DNA of 64,000 nt from Rathayibacter rathayi. Its GTDB lineage: Bacteria; Actinomycetota; Actinomycetes; Actinomycetales; Microbacteriaceae. Shown one piece after another: positions 11,273-20,229 of this stretch. Both the position numbers and the translations under genes were made by a program. Within the stretch, counting starts at the first letter, position 1. Every line of letters starts with the position of its first letter. The stretch covers positions 2,356,001 through 2,420,000 of the forward strand of contig NZ_CP028129.1 in the NCBI RefSeq assembly GCF_004011095.1, written 5' to 3'. Under the pieces are notes generated by a model. The model was not told where the DNA came from. It ran no database searches and saw only the letters and a list, made by a program, of their open reading frames with translations.

Positions 11273-12259
11273 ATGACAGCACACCCACGCCCCTTCCGCG
11301 CCGCAGCCCTGGCCGCAGCAGCCCTCGGTCTCGTCCTCGCCACCGCGGCTCCGGCGTTGGCCGCCCCCGCCTCCGACCCGGCCACCGCCGAGGACATCCT
11401 CCAGTACAACGGCGGCGGGATCACCGTCGACGCCGGTCCCGCCTACGCGGGCTACGACGTGTTCGTCCAGGCGCAGCTGCCCAGCTCGGCTACCGGCTCG
11501 GGCGGCACCTGGACGCTGCAGAAGACGTCACTGGACGCCGAGGGCTCAGCCCGAGTCATCAACCTGGCGGGTCCGGTGAATCTGTACTTCTTCAGCCCGA
11601 GCGCGGTCACGCCCTCGCTGGAGCTGCCGCCACCGAACGCGACGGCGGCGATCTACCGCGGCCAGGAGGTCGCGTACACCGTCGACCCGGCCGCCGGAAC
11701 CGCCGTCCTCGAGGGCGACGTGCCGACGGCTGTCGCGCCCGCTCTGCGCGACTACCAGACCTACATCACGCCGTTCACGCTCGCCGACGTCGCGCCAGCG
11801 ACCTACACGAAGGGCGAGCCCTTCGACCTCACCTTCTCGAACCTCTCCTGGTTCGGCGAGAACGACCTCGACGGACTCTCGACCAGCGTGGTGATCTACT
11901 CCGACCCGACCACGCTCGGCACGCCGACGATCACCGACGCTGCCGTGACCCAGACCATCGGCGCCGAGTGGACGAGCGACCCGCACACCGTCGCCCTGAT
12001 GGACTCCTACGGCCGGATTCTCGCCGTCGCGACGCTCGACGGCGGAGCGGCCGCTGAGGCGACCCCGGCCGCCACTGCGACCGAGACACCCGTGGCCACG
12101 GTCCCCGTCGCCGACACCGTCTCGAAGGCGACCACGGCCCAACCCCACCTCGCCGAGACCGGAGTCGAGGCGGGCGGACTCGCCCTCGTCGCCGCCGCGC
12201 TGTTCCTGGCCGGAGCCGGCGGACTCGTCGTGGCGCGTCGCCGCCGCGCGAGCGCCTGA
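11273..12259 (+). CDS. Secreted cell-wall-anchored protein with LAETG sorting signal
   Basis: The product is 328 residues. It has an N-terminal signal peptide (AALAAAALGLVLATAAPALA), a roughly 230-residue extracellular region without a family I recognise, an Ala/Thr/Pro-rich linker, then LAETG, a hydrophobic segment and a final RRRRASA. That tail is a sortase sorting signal, and LAxTG is the class E sortase motif of high-GC Actinobacteria. The start ATG at 11273 is chosen because gtgagga lies about eight bases before it; an in-frame ATG at 11264 sits on top of the ribosome site. The next gene, an LCP-family ligase, begins 11 bases later, so the two are probably co-transcribed. Confidence 0.85.
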   Translation: MTAHPRPFRAAALAAAALGLVLATAAPALAAPASDPATAEDILQYNGGGITVDAGPAYAGYDVFVQAQLPSSATGSGGTWTLQKTSLDAEGSARVINLAGPVNLYFFSPSAVTPSLELPPPNATAAIYRGQEVAYTVDPAAGTAVLEGDVPTAVAPALRDYQTYITPFTLADVAPATYTKGEPFDLTFSNLSWFGENDLDGLSTSVVIYSDPTTLGTPTITDAAVTQTIGAEWTSDPHTVALMDSYGRILAVATLDGGAAAEATPAATATETPVATVPVADTVSKATTAQPHLAETGVEAGGLALVAAALFLAGAGGLVVARRRRASA

Positions 12260-12270
12260 GGCATCGGAAC

Positions 12271-13719
12271 GTGACTGACGGAACGGGCGGACCGGGGAGC
12301 ACCTCCCCCGGCTCGCCCGTTCCTGCGCCCGGCCCGGCGAGCACGAGGCGGATCCTCGGCGCGGTCGCCGTGTCGGTGCTCGTTCCGGGACTGGGGCACC
12401 GTCTCCTCGGCGCGCGCCGGTCGGGCACGACGCGCCTGGGCATCGCGGCAACCGTAGTCGTCGGCGTCCTCGTCCTGGGCGGCGCCATCGCCTCCGATCC
12501 GTCACTGCTCGTGCGACTGGCCACCGATCCGACCGCTGTCGCCGTCGCCGGCGGTCTCGGGGCCGCCCTCGGCCTCTTCTGGCTCTCGGGCCCCGTCGCA
12601 GCGGCGTTGATCGCCCGTCCTCCTCGGCGGGCGCGAGTAGCACTCGCCCTCGTCACCGCGCTCGCGGCGGCCGTCCCGCTCGCGGGAACCGCCTGGTGGA
12701 CGTCGACCGCCTTCGCTCAGCACGACCTGCTCACGTCCGTGTTCGCCGCAGGCCGAGGGCCGGCGCCGGTCGACGGACGCTACAACATCCTCGTGATGGG
12801 TCTGGACGCGGATCCGATCCGCGACCAGATCCTCCTCCCCGATTCGCTCACTCTCGTGAGCATCGACGCCGTCACCGGCCGCACCGTCCTCTTCGGCATT
12901 CCGCGCACCGCGTCGAACTACCGCTACCCCGAGGGGTCCGCCCTGGCCCGGGCTCTGCCCGAGGGCACCCGGTGCCTCGTCGGCTGCGGGGTGAACCACC
13001 TCTACCACTACGGAGCGACGCATCCGGAGCTCTACCCGGACGACCCGGATCCGGGCGCCGCCGCCCTGCGCGACGCCGTCGCGGGATACACCGGCCTGCC
13101 CGTCTCGGCCACCGTCTCGATCCGGATGACCGGCTTCATCGACCTCGTCGATGCGCTGGGCGGAGTCTCGGTGATCAACACCCGCCCCGTGCTGCAAGCG
13201 GGAGTGCCTGACGACGGCAGCGGGCGTCCGGTCGAGTACGGGCCGCCGATCCCTGCCGGTCTCCAACACCTCGACGGCTCCGAGGCTCTGTGGTTCGCCC
13301 GATCGCGGGTGAACACCTCCGACGCCGACCGCTCGGAACGCCAAGCCTGCCTCCAGGCGGCGCTGTTCCGCCAGGTCGACCCGCTGACCGTACTGACCCG
13401 CTTCACCGCGATCGCCCGTTCCGGCTCCGAGAACGTTGCGACCAGCCTCCCGACGAGTGCGCTGCCGGCACTGGCCCGGCTCGCGGAGGTGGCGCGCACC
13501 CACCCCTTCATCCGTGTCGAGCTCGGGGAACCGCTGACGCTGCCGGAGCAGCCCGACACCGCCCTGGTGCAGCGCACGGTGGCGACGGCGATCGCAGGCG
13601 GCGACGATTCCGATGCGAGGCAGATCAGTGTTCCCGACCCGGAGACGCCGATGAGCGGACCCGCGGTCTCGTCGCCGCAGGCCGAGGCGGCTTCCGAGCC
13701 GGCCTGCACCGTTCCCTGA
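12271..13719 (+). CDS. LytR-CpsA-Psr (LCP) family protein
   Basis: The product is 482 residues, starting at GTG 12271. About four hydrophobic segments in the first 160 residues precede an extracellular LCP domain: NILVMGLDAD, DSLTLVSIDAVTGRTVLFGIPR, then GFIDLVDALGGVSV and WFARSRVNTSDADRSERQ. These contain the conserved Asp and Arg residues that bind the polyprenyl-pyrophosphate substrate. LCP enzymes transfer wall polymers such as teichoic acid or arabinogalactan from a lipid carrier to peptidoglycan. The multi-span N-terminus is longer than the single helix of classical LCP proteins. It follows the sortase substrate by 11 bases, suggesting a small cell-envelope operon. Confidence 0.88.
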   Translation: MTDGTGGPGSTSPGSPVPAPGPASTRRILGAVAVSVLVPGLGHRLLGARRSGTTRLGIAATVVVGVLVLGGAIASDPSLLVRLATDPTAVAVAGGLGAALGLFWLSGPVAAALIARPPRRARVALALVTALAAAVPLAGTAWWTSTAFAQHDLLTSVFAAGRGPAPVDGRYNILVMGLDADPIRDQILLPDSLTLVSIDAVTGRTVLFGIPRTASNYRYPEGSALARALPEGTRCLVGCGVNHLYHYGATHPELYPDDPDPGAAALRDAVAGYTGLPVSATVSIRMTGFIDLVDALGGVSVINTRPVLQAGVPDDGSGRPVEYGPPIPAGLQHLDGSEALWFARSRVNTSDADRSERQACLQAALFRQVDPLTVLTRFTAIARSGSENVATSLPTSALPALARLAEVARTHPFIRVELGEPLTLPEQPDTALVQRTVATAIAGGDDSDARQISVPDPETPMSGPAVSSPQAEAASEPACTVP

Positions 13720-13756
13720 CCGGTCGAGAGTCCATGCGAAGGCATACACTTCCCGC

Positions 13757-14746
13757 ATGAGCAACCTGGAGGAGCATCCCGACGAGTTCCCCGTCGCCGC
13801 GGAGCCGGCCCTGCACGCGCCCGGCGCGGTGGAGATCCTCACGGCGCGGCTCGTTCCGCTCGGCGGTCCGCGCGCCATCGAGGTGCGCCGCACCCTCCCC
13901 CAGCGCTCCCGCTCGAGCATCGGCGCGTGGTGCTTCGCCGACCACTACGGACCCGTCCGGCTGGGCGAGGAGGCGGGAATGGACGTCCCACCGCACCCGC
14001 ACATCGGCCTGCAGACGGTGAGCTGGCTCTTCGAGGGCGAGATCGAGCACCGCGACAGCGTCGGAAGTCGAGCCGTGGTGCGGCCGGGCGAGCTCAACCT
14101 GATGACGGCCGGGAGCGGCATCTCCCACTCCGAGGTCTCGACCGGCTCCGCGCCGGTCCTGCACGGAGTGCAGCTCTGGGTCGCGCTACCCGAGGAAACG
14201 CGGGCCATCCATCCGTTCTTCGAGCGCCACCGCAGCGTGCCCGTGCCGCTGACCGGTGCGCTGCTGCGCGTCTTCGTGGGAGGGATGCTGGGTGTCTCGG
14301 TGCCCGCGAGCACCTTCACTCCGCTGGTCGCCGCGCAGATCGACCTCGAGCCCGGCGCCCGGATCGAGCTGCCGGTGGAGGCGGCGTGGGAGTACGGCGT
14401 GCTCGTGGACGCGGGGTCGGTGTCGGTCGAGGGCACCGAGGTCCCGCGCTGGGATCTCGCCTACCTGGCGCCGGGCCGCTCCCAGCTGGTGCTCACGGTC
14501 GGCCCCGAGGGCGGGCGGGTGGTGCTGCTGGGCGGCGAGCCGTTCGCCGAGCAGCTGGTGATGTGGTGGAACTTCGTCGGTCGCAGCCACGACGACGTGG
14601 CCGCCGCACGCGAGCGCTGGCAGTCGGACGTAATCGCCGGCGCCGACCCGACGGGTCCGTTCGGCTCCGTCGACGGCTACGACGGCCGCGCGCTCCCCGC
14701 CCCCGTGCTGCCGACGGTGCGGCTGAAGCCCCGCCGCCCGGTCTGA
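13757..14746 (+). CDS. Pirin family protein
   Basis: This 329-residue bicupin has the pirin N-terminal motif (WCFADHYGP, then PPHPHIGLQTVSWLFEGEIEHRDS) with the His and Glu residues that bind the metal, and GELNLMTAGSGISHSE. Pirins are cytosolic metal-binding proteins; some have quercetinase activity and others act as redox-sensitive regulators, so the exact role is open. TACACT lies six bases before the ATG, so a leaderless transcript is likely. The convergent NADH dehydrogenase gene ends 22 bases downstream. Confidence 0.88.
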   Translation: MSNLEEHPDEFPVAAEPALHAPGAVEILTARLVPLGGPRAIEVRRTLPQRSRSSIGAWCFADHYGPVRLGEEAGMDVPPHPHIGLQTVSWLFEGEIEHRDSVGSRAVVRPGELNLMTAGSGISHSEVSTGSAPVLHGVQLWVALPEETRAIHPFFERHRSVPVPLTGALLRVFVGGMLGVSVPASTFTPLVAAQIDLEPGARIELPVEAAWEYGVLVDAGSVSVEGTEVPRWDLAYLAPGRSQLVLTVGPEGGRVVLLGGEPFAEQLVMWWNFVGRSHDDVAAARERWQSDVIAGADPTGPFGSVDGYDGRALPAPVLPTVRLKPRRPV

Positions 14747-14767
14747 GCCGGATCCGGACCCGGAGCG

Positions 14768-16161
14768 TCAGGACCCGTCGGACTCCTTCTTCTTCGCAGC
14801 GGCGGCAGCGGCGGCAGCGGCGGCCTGGCGATCGGTGGCCTCCGCAGTCTCGCGGAAGGCGCGACGCGGATCCTGCAGCGCGCTCATCGGCGAGAGGTCG
14901 CGCGGAGTGACCGCGTCGACGAGCCAGCCGGTGATGATCCGCCACTTGCGGTCCACGGTCGGCATCGCCGCTCCGTGGTAGGCGCGGTGGGCCAGCCACG
15001 CCGGGAGGCCGCGGAGCTTCACTCCCTTGATCACGCCCGCGCCCTTGCCGATGCCGTACTCGGCGACGGTGCCGACGGAGGCGTGGCGGTACTCCGCCAC
15101 GGTGCCGCCGGTGAGGTCGGCGACGATGTTGCGCGCCAGGAGCTTGGCCTGGCGGACGGCGTTCTGCGCGTTCGGCGGGTAGTAGGCGAGCTGCTCGTGG
15201 GCGGTGAGATCCGGCACCTGCGCGCCGTCGCCCGCCGCCCAGGCCCCGCCGACCGGCTCGCCGTCCTCGCGGATGACGCGCAGGCGCGCGTCGGCCATCA
15301 CATGTCCCTTCGGCCCGCGGGGGCGTCGGTCGCGTCGAGGACCGGGTTCGGCTTGACGCCCGCGGTCCAGACGATCGTCGCCGACGGGATGCGCTCCCCG
15401 GACGAGAGCTCGACGACGCCGTCCTCGCAGGAGGGCATCGTGGTCTTCAGGTGGACGTGCACGCCGCGCGAGCGGAGGTGGTCGAGCGTCCACGTCGAGA
15501 GCTCGGGGCCGACCTCGGGGGCCACCCGGTCCAGCGCCTCGACGAGGTGCCAGGTGACATCGCCCATCGAGAGCGAGGGCTGCGCGGCGAGGGTCTTCCG
15601 GCTGAGGTCGAGTAGCTCGCTCAGGGCTTCGACACCGGTGTAGCCGCCGCCGATGAAAACGAAGGTGAGCAGGCGGCGGCGCTCGGCCGGGTCGGTGGTC
15701 AGCGCGGCCTTCGCGATGTTCTCGAGGACGCGGTCGCGCAGGTGCGCCGCCTCCTCCACCGTCTTGAAACCGATGCCGTGCTCGGCGAGGCCCGGGGTCG
15801 GGAAGGTGCGGGTGACGGCTCCGAGAGCAAAGACGACCTGGTCGAACTCGATCGTGCGGGTCGAGCCGTCCATCGCCGCGACCGTGGCGTTGCGCTCGGC
15901 GAGGCTCACACCGGTGATCGCACCGCGGATCACTCGCGTGCGCTTGAGTGCGGAGACGAGCGGAACCGTGACGTGGCGCGGCTGCACATGTCCACCGGCG
16001 ACCTCGGGGAGCAGCGGCTGGTACGTCATGTAGGGGTTCGGCTCGACGACGGTGACGTCGATCGGCGCCTCCCCCCGCCGCTTCTCCAGCCCCCAGGCCG
16101 TGTACAGGCCGACATAGCCCCCGCCGAGGATGAGGATGCGCGTCGTCCGGGATGCCGTCAT
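14768..16161 (-). pseudogene. ndh: Type II NADH dehydrogenase (NDH-2), single-base frameshift
   Basis: The N-terminal frame starts at 16161 (RBS gaaggga) and has the FAD-binding ILILGGGYVGLYTAWGL, a second Rossmann motif FVFIGGGYTGVEAL and TIVWTAGVKPNPV. It then runs into a stop at about 15298. The adjacent frame continues seamlessly with KGHVMADARLRVI, AAGDGAQV and the C-terminal membrane-binding region (VKLRGLPAWLAHRAYH), ending at 14768. One missing C in GGGCCC near 15312 explains the break. Corrected, it would encode about 464 residues of a normal single-subunit NADH:quinone oxidoreductase. The lesion may be a sequencing error. An alanine-rich tail ends the protein. Confidence 0.85.
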
Positions 16162-16324
16162 GTCCGTTCCCTTCTCGAACCCGGCGCCGGGCAGGCGGAA
16201 CCGGATAGTACTGAGGACGCTCCGACGCTACGCGCGGCGCGGTGGCGCGCACAGGGACTTGCGCGGCGCGGTGGGGCGCTGCACTCTCCGCACCTCGGCC
16301 GGTCCCGCTGTGGCCCCCGACCGC

Positions 16325-17287
16325 TCAGCCCACCTCCCGCCCGTCCGGCTGCAGCTGCCTGCGGTACTCGGATGGCGACAGACCCGTCTCGGTGACGATC
16401 GCACGCCGGAGCCGGTCCGGCGAGGTGAACCCGGTGCTCCGGGCGATGTCCGCGAGCGGGATGTCCTCACCGGCCGCTTCGACAAGGCGGAGGGCGTTCC
16501 TCGTGCGGACGCTCTGCAGGAGGTCGCGCAGGGTGGTGTGACGCTCCTCCGCCACGGCCCGCTGCAGGGAGCGAAGGCTGACCCGGCAGCGGTGTGCGAT
16601 CACGCTCGGGTCGAGCCGCGAGTCGGCGAAGTCGGCGAGGACCACCTGCACCGCCGCCTCGACCATGTCGCGCGGGCCCGGCCGGCCGAGCGTGTCCTCC
16701 TGCCTCTCGGCGCCGAGGACCCGGCCGAGGCGCAGCAGCGTGCCCTGGAGGTACTCCGACTGCCCCGCGTGGTCGATGTCGAGGTCGGCGAGGAACGCTC
16801 GAAGCAGGGTCCGCGCGGTCGCCGTGACGGGTGAGGGTGGTAGCCGCCGCGACGCCTCGATGCGGTGCATCCGATCGCCCCCGATCTCGTCGATGGAGAG
16901 CACGAGTAATCGCACCGGCCGCTCCGCCCGCAGCACCGCTGGCTCCTGCCCGGAGAGGGCAAGCGCGCCGTCGCTCATCACGACGACGCCGGCCTCGGCC
17001 TCGACCGTCAGCGCCCCATCCATCGGCAGCACGAAGACCGAGACGTCGCCGCCGGTACGAACGCCCGGCCAGCACGCGGAGAACGCGGTCGAGGCCACAT
17101 GCAGCACGCGGACGCGATCCACCGAGCCGATCAGAAGGTCCATCCGGAACCCCTGCGGCGGCTCGGCCGTCAGATCGAGCGTGCGCCGCACTGAGGCCAG
17201 CCCGTCCGCGCCGCGCAGGCGCACGGAGCGCACTCCCGTGCCCAGCGGAACGCTGACGGGGTTGAGCAGGGTCGAGCGAGGGATCAC
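16325..17287 (-). CDS. AraC family transcriptional regulator
   Basis: The product is 320 residues from a GTG at 17287, which has GGAG five bases upstream; an ATG at 17362 would add 25 arginine-rich residues. The C-terminal 100 residues are a double helix-turn-helix AraC DNA-binding domain (RCRVSLRSLQRAVAEE and LADIARSTGFTSPDRLRRAI). The N-terminal 190 residues resemble the cupin-like AraC_binding_1 region and presumably sense a ligand. The target is not evident: the nearest genes are the NADH dehydrogenase downstream and cardiolipin synthase upstream, both on the same strand. Confidence 0.8.
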   Translation of the reverse strand: MIPRSTLLNPVSVPLGTGVRSVRLRGADGLASVRRTLDLTAEPPQGFRMDLLIGSVDRVRVLHVASTAFSACWPGVRTGGDVSVFVLPMDGALTVEAEAGVVVMSDGALALSGQEPAVLRAERPVRLLVLSIDEIGGDRMHRIEASRRLPPSPVTATARTLLRAFLADLDIDHAGQSEYLQGTLLRLGRVLGAERQEDTLGRPGPRDMVEAAVQVVLADFADSRLDPSVIAHRCRVSLRSLQRAVAEERHTTLRDLLQSVRTRNALRLVEAAGEDIPLADIARSTGFTSPDRLRRAIVTETGLSPSEYRRQLQPDGREVG

Positions 17288-17375
17288 CGTGACTCCGTTC
17301 GTGATGCGGAGCCCCCTGCGCCGCGAAGCGAGCCTACAAGATGTGAGGCTTGCTCGCGACAACCGTTTTGGGGGT

Positions 17376-18851
17376 CTATTGCAACGCAGAGGTGAGCCGC
17401 GCCAGATTGTCGAGCAGGGTCGAGCGGAGTGGCTGCTGCCGCCACTCGCGCAGCGTCAGCTCCCGGGAGTGCTCGCGGTAGTCCTGCTGAACCTGCCGCA
17501 GGTCCTCCACGAACTCCGAACCGCGCACCATCAGCGAGACCTCGAGGTTGAGAGTGAAGGAGCGCATGTCCATGTTGCTCGAGCCGATCACGGCGACATC
17601 GTCGTCGATCGTGAAGTGCTTCGCGTGCAGGATCGTGGGCTTGCGGTACATCCAGATCCGCACGCCCGCCGTCAGCAACGTCTCGTAATACGAGCGCTGC
17701 GCGTGATAAACCACGGCCTGGTCGCCGATCTCGGAGACGAAGAGCTCGACGTGCACGCCGCGCCGGGTCGCCGTCGTGATCGCGTAGAGCATCGCCTCGT
17801 CCGGCACGAAGTACGGGCTGGTGATGATGATCGACTTCTGCGCCGAATAGAGCAGCGCCAGGAACAGGCGCAGGTTGTTCTCGCCCTCGAATCCCGGCCC
17901 ACTCGGCACCACCTGGCAGTCGATCGTGTCGCGCTGCTGCAACGCCTGCATCGGCTCGGATTCGCGCAACAGCAGTTCGTCGGTCTCGCTGTACCAGTCG
18001 GTGATGAAGATGGCGTTGATGCCCTGCACCACCGGCCCCTCCAGGCGCACCATCAGATCGTGCCAGTGCAGGCCACGGCGGATGTTGCCGCGCTTGTTGT
18101 AGCTGGAGTCGACGACATTCTGCGAGCCCATGAAGGCGGCGTTGCCGTCCACGATCAGAAGCTTGCGGTGGTTACGCAGGTCCGGCCGCTGATACTGCCC
18201 GCGCCACGGCCGCACAGGCAGCATGTACGACCACGTCGCGCCCGCCCGCTCGAGGGCGCGCAATCGACGGTACGTCCCGCTGTAGTAGCCGGGCACGCGG
18301 ATCGACGCGATGTGGTCGAGCAGGATTCGCACCGTGACGCCGCGGGCCACAGCGCGGTCGAGGGCGTCGAAGAAGGGCGCCGTCGTCGAGTCCGAGGCGA
18401 GGATGTAGAACTCGCAGTGCACGTAGCGACGGGCCCGATCAATCTCGTCCGCCATTGCCCGAATGGTGTGCTCGTAGTCGCCCTGCAGGCGTGCATCATT
18501 CCCGCCCACGAGCGGCATCGCGCCGAGATTGCGATTGAGGGTCACCACCGACTCCAACCACTGCGGCCAGGGATGCTCGCGGGCGACCCGGTCGATGCCG
18601 TCGGTCGACTCCAGGATGAACCGGTTGATCTCCTGCTGCTTCCGGCGGCGCTTACGCGGCAGCCGATAGCTCCCGATGAAGAGGAAGAGCAGGATGCCGA
18701 CGTAGGGGATCAAGAAGATCGCCATCAGCCAGGCCAGGCCGGTCGTGGGGCGGCGGTTGCGGGGAACGACGATGACGGCGATCACGCGCACCACGAGCTC
18801 GACGACGACCGCGGCGATCGGGAGGATCACCGCCCAGTCCGGTGCAGGCAC
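17376..18851 (-). CDS. cls: Cardiolipin synthase (phospholipase D superfamily)
   Basis: The product is 491 residues, starting at GTG 18851 after gaggagg. Two N-terminal membrane helices (about residues 9-29 and 38-62) are followed by two phospholipase D repeats, each with an HKD motif: HRKLLIVDGNAAFMGSQN and HAKHFTIDDDVAVIGSSN. This is the bacterial Cls architecture, which makes cardiolipin in the inner membrane. The length and both catalytic His-Lys-Asp sets are intact. Confidence 0.95.
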   Translation of the reverse strand: MPAPDWAVILPIAAVVVELVVRVIAVIVVPRNRRPTTGLAWLMAIFLIPYVGILLFLFIGSYRLPRKRRRKQQEINRFILESTDGIDRVAREHPWPQWLESVVTLNRNLGAMPLVGGNDARLQGDYEHTIRAMADEIDRARRYVHCEFYILASDSTTAPFFDALDRAVARGVTVRILLDHIASIRVPGYYSGTYRRLRALERAGATWSYMLPVRPWRGQYQRPDLRNHRKLLIVDGNAAFMGSQNVVDSSYNKRGNIRRGLHWHDLMVRLEGPVVQGINAIFITDWYSETDELLLRESEPMQALQQRDTIDCQVVPSGPGFEGENNLRLFLALLYSAQKSIIITSPYFVPDEAMLYAITTATRRGVHVELFVSEIGDQAVVYHAQRSYYETLLTAGVRIWMYRKPTILHAKHFTIDDDVAVIGSSNMDMRSFTLNLEVSLMVRGSEFVEDLRQVQQDYREHSRELTLREWRQQPLRSTLLDNLARLTSALQ

Positions 18852-18918
18852 CGCGCCTCCTCGTTCGTCGTGCGGAGCCGCTCACCGGGCGCAGAAGGCA
18901 CCCGCGCGGCGGCGGTGG

Positions 18919-19101
18919 TCAGGAGGCGTCGCGCGGCGGCAGGCCGCGGCGCTGACGCTCGCGAGCCTCGATCCGGTCGTAAGCGCGGCGCTCGTTGCGG
19001 TCCGAACGCAGGAGGGCGCGCATGACGAACCAGAAGAGGAGCCCGACGGTGATCGTCGGCACGAGGGCCCACAGCCCCTGGTTCCACAGCTCCCAGTCCA
19101 T
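18919..19101 (-). CDS. Small membrane protein, 60 residues
   Basis: One membrane helix (residues about 10-29, LWALVPTITVGLLFWFVMRAL) is followed by a charged tail (RNERRAYDRIEARERQRRG). TAGGAT lies exactly six bases before the ATG, the same leaderless promoter pattern seen at confirmed genes here, which supports it as real. It lies upstream of cls on the same strand. The function is unknown. Confidence 0.65.
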   Translation of the reverse strand: MDWELWNQGLWALVPTITVGLLFWFVMRALLRSDRNERRAYDRIEARERQRRGLPPRDAS

Positions 19102-19184
19102 TCGGCGATCCTACCCGCGGCATCGCAGCGGCAGCCGAGTGGATGAGGACCCTTGCGCGCAGCGGCCTGCGCGGACGCCTGCGG

Positions 19185-20183
19185 CTACTGGCTCTCGACC
19201 GACTTGTTCAGCGCCGCCGCGTCCGAGTTCAGCCCCTCCAGCTCCGAGCGCAGACCGTCGTACACAGCGATATCTGCGTCGATCGCGGCCCGGGTCGCGT
19301 CGAGGGCCTGACTCCGAGCGAGCAGATCGGCGCGCTCAGCCTCGAACGCTGCGGTCGATCCGAAGTCGCCACTGTCAGCCCGGGAGTTGAAGCCGTTGAT
19401 CTCCACGTTCAGCGCGTCGTACTCGGCAGTGTTCGCAGCGATGCGCGCCGTGAGATCGGCGTACATGGTCTCGATCCGGGACACCAGATCCTCGATGCGG
19501 TTCTCGAGGTCGGTGAACACCGCCTCGTAGCGCGCGTTCAGCGACACGACGACGGAGCGGTCATCGAAGAACTCGGCGTAGTGCTCCTCCAGCGCCGGTG
19601 GCAGGTCGGCCACCTCGGTCCCCAGGATCGAGTGCAGCTCGTTGACGCGCTCGCCGAGTCCGCCGGTGCGGTAGAGCTCGAGGCGCTCGGCGATCGTGCC
19701 GTCCTGCGGAAGGGTCGCGTAGACGGCCTCGAGCTCGTCGCCCAGCTGGGCCTGCTCCTGCGCATCAAGCCGCACCCACGCGGCGTGCAGCATCTCGTGC
19801 GCGGCCGTGACGTCGCGGACGCCGTCGAGGTCGGGATTAGTGACGTCCGAGATGTAGATGCTGGTGCCGGTGTAGCAGCCGAGCACGATGTCGTCGGACG
19901 CGCCGTAGCCGCAACGGTCATTGAAGCCGGCGGTCGGCTCGACCGACGGGCTGGAAGCGTAGTAGAGGGCGCGGCCCCGCTCGGACATGGCGGTCCGCTC
20001 GGCGAACCCGGCGATCGTGGCGTTGGGCGTGAACGCCTCCGCTGCCCGCCGGTCAGCCAGCGCCCTGCCGACGTGACCGGAGGAGGTGAGGGCGCTCGCC
20101 GCGAAGACGGTTCCCACTCCGAACTGCGCGAGCGTGAGGACGACGGCCGCTGTCGTCGCGACGATGCTCGATGCCCTGACCAT
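19185..20183 (-). CDS. Exported protein with HEMLH zinc-peptidase-like motif and coiled coil
   Basis: The product is 332 residues, starting at ATG 20183, eight bases after gaggggg. It has a signal peptide or anchor (residues about 5-30), then a region with four conserved-looking features: ERGRALYYASSP, two cysteines around NDRCGYG and IVLGCYTG, ISDVTNPDLDGVRDVTAAHEMLHAAW, and TLPQDGTIAERLELYR. HEMLH fits HExxH, the zinc-binding helix of metallopeptidases. The last 130 residues are a predicted coiled coil. I do not recognise the family. The protein is probably cell-surface, and peptidase activity is only inferred. Confidence 0.75.
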   Translation of the reverse strand: MVRASSIVATTAAVVLTLAQFGVGTVFAASALTSSGHVGRALADRRAAEAFTPNATIAGFAERTAMSERGRALYYASSPSVEPTAGFNDRCGYGASDDIVLGCYTGTSIYISDVTNPDLDGVRDVTAAHEMLHAAWVRLDAQEQAQLGDELEAVYATLPQDGTIAERLELYRTGGLGERVNELHSILGTEVADLPPALEEHYAEFFDDRSVVVSLNARYEAVFTDLENRIEDLVSRIETMYADLTARIAANTAEYDALNVEINGFNSRADSGDFGSTAAFEAERADLLARSQALDATRAAIDADIAVYDGLRSELEGLNSDAAALNKSVESQ

Positions 20184-20229
20184 GTGTCCCCCTCGCCGGC
20201 CGCGCCGCACGCGCGCGGCTCCTGCGACC

